Source of the DNA: Nymphaea colorata
Lineage: Eukaryota; Streptophyta; Magnoliopsida; Nymphaeales; Nymphaeaceae
Direction of reading: 5' to 3'
Length of the DNA stretch: 60,000 nucleotides
Assembly: GCF_008831285.2 (NCBI RefSeq)
Contig: NC_045143.1
Location: 8,319,503-8,379,502, forward strand
Under the pieces are notes generated by a model. That model worked only from the letters and a program-made list of their open reading frames with translations, did no database searches and was not told where the DNA came from. Within the stretch, counting starts at the first letter, position 1. The number at the start of each line of letters is the position of its first letter. Below, one piece after another: positions 56,611 through 60,000 of the stretch. Position numbers and translations under genes: made by a program.

Positions 56611-59600
56611 TTTTTGGGATCACCTTCTTTATCACTGCCTTTTGGTGTTTATCCCTTTTCTTGGGTCATGAATTGTGATGGACTTTCTGGAAAGTCCTTC
56701 ATTTATGTAACAGATGCACTGATTTTAAATTTTTACAAAGAATACAAGTTTCATGCGAAGAACAGTGCACCCATATCTAGCCATTAAATGCTTGCAAGTT
56801 GATTATTTTCTTTTTGACCACTTCTTAATTTGAACAGGGACGGCTGTTAGAATCTATAATCAAATGGAAGAATGAATAAACGTTAATTTACAGTAAAACT
56901 TGTTCATAAATTTGAAGGGGGTAGATAAAATCACATATCTATCTTCACTATTAATTATAAATATCAATAGATAGATTTCTTGGCATTGATGTCTTTACAT
57001 AGTCGAAGAAATTGACCACCTTGTTCGTCATTTCAAAATCAAATTACTTAAAAAAGCCTTTAGAAGCCTAGCATAACTAATAGGATAGGGGAACATGTAA
57101 ACGGCACACATGGCTACATATTAAATTACATAGTTGTATGCTTATATTGTCATAACGATCCCATTGAGCGAGAGGTTCATCCCTATCACTTAACAAGACC
57201 CGAAAGCTCCCTCATTCCCTTTACTTCTATGGTCCTGAGTAGCATTTGTGTCATGACGACAGCGGTGCACCTTTCAACTGAAGAGTATCACATTAATGAA
57301 AGTCGAACTAAAGATCTGCCTTTTTGCGTGCCCCTAACCCGGCCACCTACCATATGATCTTTGACGCATTGTGGTAATGATCCAACTGTCAGCTCATTTT
57401 GTTTAAGAAAACCATTGTTATCAATTATTCATATGCATAAAATATTTGAGATGGAGATCATATAGCCATTTCTTCTTCTTCATCAAAAACTAGAATGGAA
57501 TAAAAAAAGACAAAGTACCTTTAGGTACATAAGTATGCTAACTGCATAACAAACGAAAACATTTCATACTACCCAAGAAAAAAAATAGTAAAAGTTGCAA
57601 ATTAACATGACCAACAATTATTCTGAAGGAAGAAAATCGGTACAATAAAAAGGCGGCAAAATAATAAATCAAGTGAACATCATCTTCCTCTTGCAATTTA
57701 TTAAACTTGATTTCGCAATGATTGATAGTTGTCCTTTAATTGGGAAGCTTAAGTAAGAATTATATTACATGTACAGCCAGATTTTTAGTTAAGTCACTAT
57801 TCTTAGTTAGTTTATCTAAATCCAAAGGTCCCCACTTTATGTTTGCAAAAAATATGCTTGAGGAATCATTTCTCATTGGATCCTGGCAATGGATCCTGGC
57901 AATAAATTAAAGAGTCAGGTTTTTTTTTTTCTCTTCTTTCAGATATAATCCTAACTAACAACTCGACCAATGAATCCACCGCTGGCTTAAAGTTTTATAT
58001 TCACAAATGCATCTGCCCGTGTACTCATTTTCTCCAAACCGGTTGTTGAGGCGAACTAAAATTTTCAATTGATTAGAATTACCTTCCTTTCATTAGCAAC
58101 TACAAGAAATCAATCTACATCTAGGAACTCATTTTCTAATTAGGTGCTCAACTATGGTAAGCTATCTCTTGCACTGGTTCAAGTAACGAACTCAACAATG
58201 AATAACTCTTAAAGATGCAAAATTGACCGAAATGGATTTATCAATTACAATAATGAAGGAACAGTGGATGTGCCATTAATTGCTTCTAAATCAATGATGA
58301 ACTTGAAACGATACTAGTGGGTATACTCTCTCTTTCTCTCTCTCTCTTGTTTACCTTTTGGTGGGTCATTTGGAACTCCATGAATGATATTATTTATGGG
58401 AATGAGGTTGTCTCAATTTTGCGCATGGCATCTTCCATTTTGTACGATCTCCAGTTAATTTCTTGTAACTTATGGGGGAAACGATAGTATATTTAACTTC
58501 TTACAAAAATTAAGAGCCGACTTATAGATGTAATCTCTTTTTCAGGTTCAACATTTTGTTGGACTTGTGTTAATGTTATTTTCCTCTCTCTCTTTGAGAG
58601 CACATTTGCCATCTTTCTGCTCTCTGCCATGTGGTTCTCCTATATTTGTGTTGATGACAATTTATATTTTTGCCTGAAATTACTAAAGGGATTCAAAATT
58701 GAAGCAACAGTCATATACATTAGCAGCCATATGACATAGGTAGACCGGACAAAAACATGATCAAGCGCTGTTGTGGGTTCAAAATAGCATGTACACCTAA
58801 GCATGTACACCTAATTCAGTACTATATCTATTAGCCCTGAGGAGTGTAGCATAGCTGATCGGGCTGACAGACAGGTGAGAGCTCGACCATCAGTTTGGTT
58901 CATGTGAACGCTACCCCTTTACAAATGGTGGAATGTAAAACACTCAGAGTTGAAGGATGTACATAGGTCCACCGAGGTGCTTGAGCAACCCTCAACCCTC
59001 GAGGCAAGGGAAGGGAGGTCTCTTTTGTCTCACGCTAATTAGACCAACTGTTAATATATAATGCCACAAAGACACGGAACTTTGTCACTAAAGTATGTGC
59101 CTTTTAAATCAAAACAATTTAACATCATGTTTTAGATCAATTAGTTTTCTCAATCTACTCTCTCTTGTGATCCCTAAACACCACCTGATAGATGCCTCAT
59201 CAACTTGTTGTGCTTGGAGAAATTTGTGTTTTTATTACCGATCTAATGATGATTCGTATTATATTATATGTGAAACTATCTATGATGTTATTCTAATGTT
59301 ACTAGCATCAGTATAACTTTAGATCTGGTCCGGATTTGGATCTAGTTTGAGAAGTTCAATCCTACCTTTGGATCACATGCACAAGATCGGGCATGTCGCA
59401 ATCCATCTGCGTCCCAACAACCTGAGCAACCCTATCAGTAGTTCAATATTATAGGCAGTTGATAGTTGTAAGAATCTGGGTATACATCACAGATGTGGAC
59501 TTGCTAAACAAAGTAGAGTTCATGTAGTTTGGCAAATAAATTCCATCACTAGGACATGATTTTCAATTGCTTGAACGCACTCTTATGGTTTTCAAACTTA

Positions 59601-60000
59601 TACGAAATTCCGATTCAAACAACAAACTTTCTGAAATCTTTTCAATATCAATTCATAATTGAGTAATTAATAGTCGCCAATGAACATGCCTAGTTTTAGT
59701 GGTTCAGCCTTTTGCAAGTGAATCAAGCGCATCAAAAACATGCCACAAAAACAATATTTTGCTTCAAACTATTAGGTGACCGAAGATGATATGAAGTCAT
59801 GTCTAAGAACTTCTCACTGGACGAAAGTATGTGTCCATATTTTATTTTGTTATTTCGTTTATTTGATCGTGGCTGTTTGATATTAGCAGAGCAGCTTTCG
59901 GCCAGCTTTTCATAATTCACATTTGGAATTTATTCGATCGCACCTTATCGGGAAACTTCTTATTTTCATAACATGATGATCGCATGAGCACAAGCAAGCT
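56611..60000. other. Intergenic, nothing recognised
   Basis: Mostly AT-rich without recognisable coding, RNA or terminal-repeat signals. Slightly GC-richer blocks at about 57200-57360 and 58850-59040 may be old transposon sequence. The remaining open frames (59095-59316 plus, 59732-59920 minus) lack motifs. Confidence 0.4.
58325..58347. repeat. (CT)n microsatellite
   Basis: CT dinucleotide run with one TTT interruption. Confidence 0.85.

Noticed and set aside
1-60000. tRNA, rRNA or snoRNA genes
   Set aside because: Scanning for the T-loop GGTTCGAATCC type and conserved A-box patterns found no complete cloverleaf. A covariance-model search would be decisive.

Overview
This is plant nuclear DNA, almost certainly from an angiosperm. 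The evidence is AT-rich intergenic sequence with many (GA)n, (CT)n and (TA)n tracts, a Ty1/Copia element, two very long solo LTRs of Ty3/Gypsy type, Tourist-like DNA-transposon debris, and plant-specific coding traces: a DUF761 protein, a WRKY domain and a plant AAA-ATPase with introns. The species cannot be fixed from the sequence. No tRNA, rRNA, CRISPR or prokaryotic-style operon was seen.

Layout. 1-15 kb is gene-poor intergenic DNA holding minisatellites, two related Copia-type LTR relics (3.1-3.4 kb minus; 7.0-7.3 kb plus, the latter between perfect 87-bp direct repeats), diverged repeat pairs, a 242-bp tandem duplication and an AT-rich foldback. 15.2-15.9 kb carries the one convincingly intact gene, an intronless minus-strand DUF761 protein whose CT tract runs straight into the ATG. 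16-29 kb mixes unrecognised coding-like fragments, a duplicated 0.5-kb segment, Tourist-like elements, a probable first coding exon (minus, 22967-23113) and a decayed group IIe-like WRKY domain (plus, 24296-24470).

29.26-46.99 kb is the most unusual part. It is a tandem array of eight ~1.29-kb units plus a partial ninth, and the first half of each unit is itself built from diverged ~57-bp monomers (a higher-order repeat). Two solo LTRs of 3.4 and 3.8 kb, in opposite orientations, sit inside the array with 5-bp target-site duplications. Removing them restores the repeat register.

47.8-48.35 kb holds three exons of a frameshifted AAA-ATPase gene (minus) that stops shortly before the array. 49.2-56.1 kb is a complete but dead Copia retrotransposon (405/396-bp LTRs, TSD AAGTT). 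Its single pol order protease-integrase-RT-RNase H is broken by three in-frame stops, one frameshift and substitutions at the zinc knuckle, protease and RT active sites. 56.1-60 kb is mostly unrecognised intergenic sequence with one possible host exon next to the insertion.

Apart from the DUF761 gene there is little evidence of working genes. The window reads as a repeat-dominated region in which satellite amplification, solo-LTR formation and gene decay have proceeded side by side.
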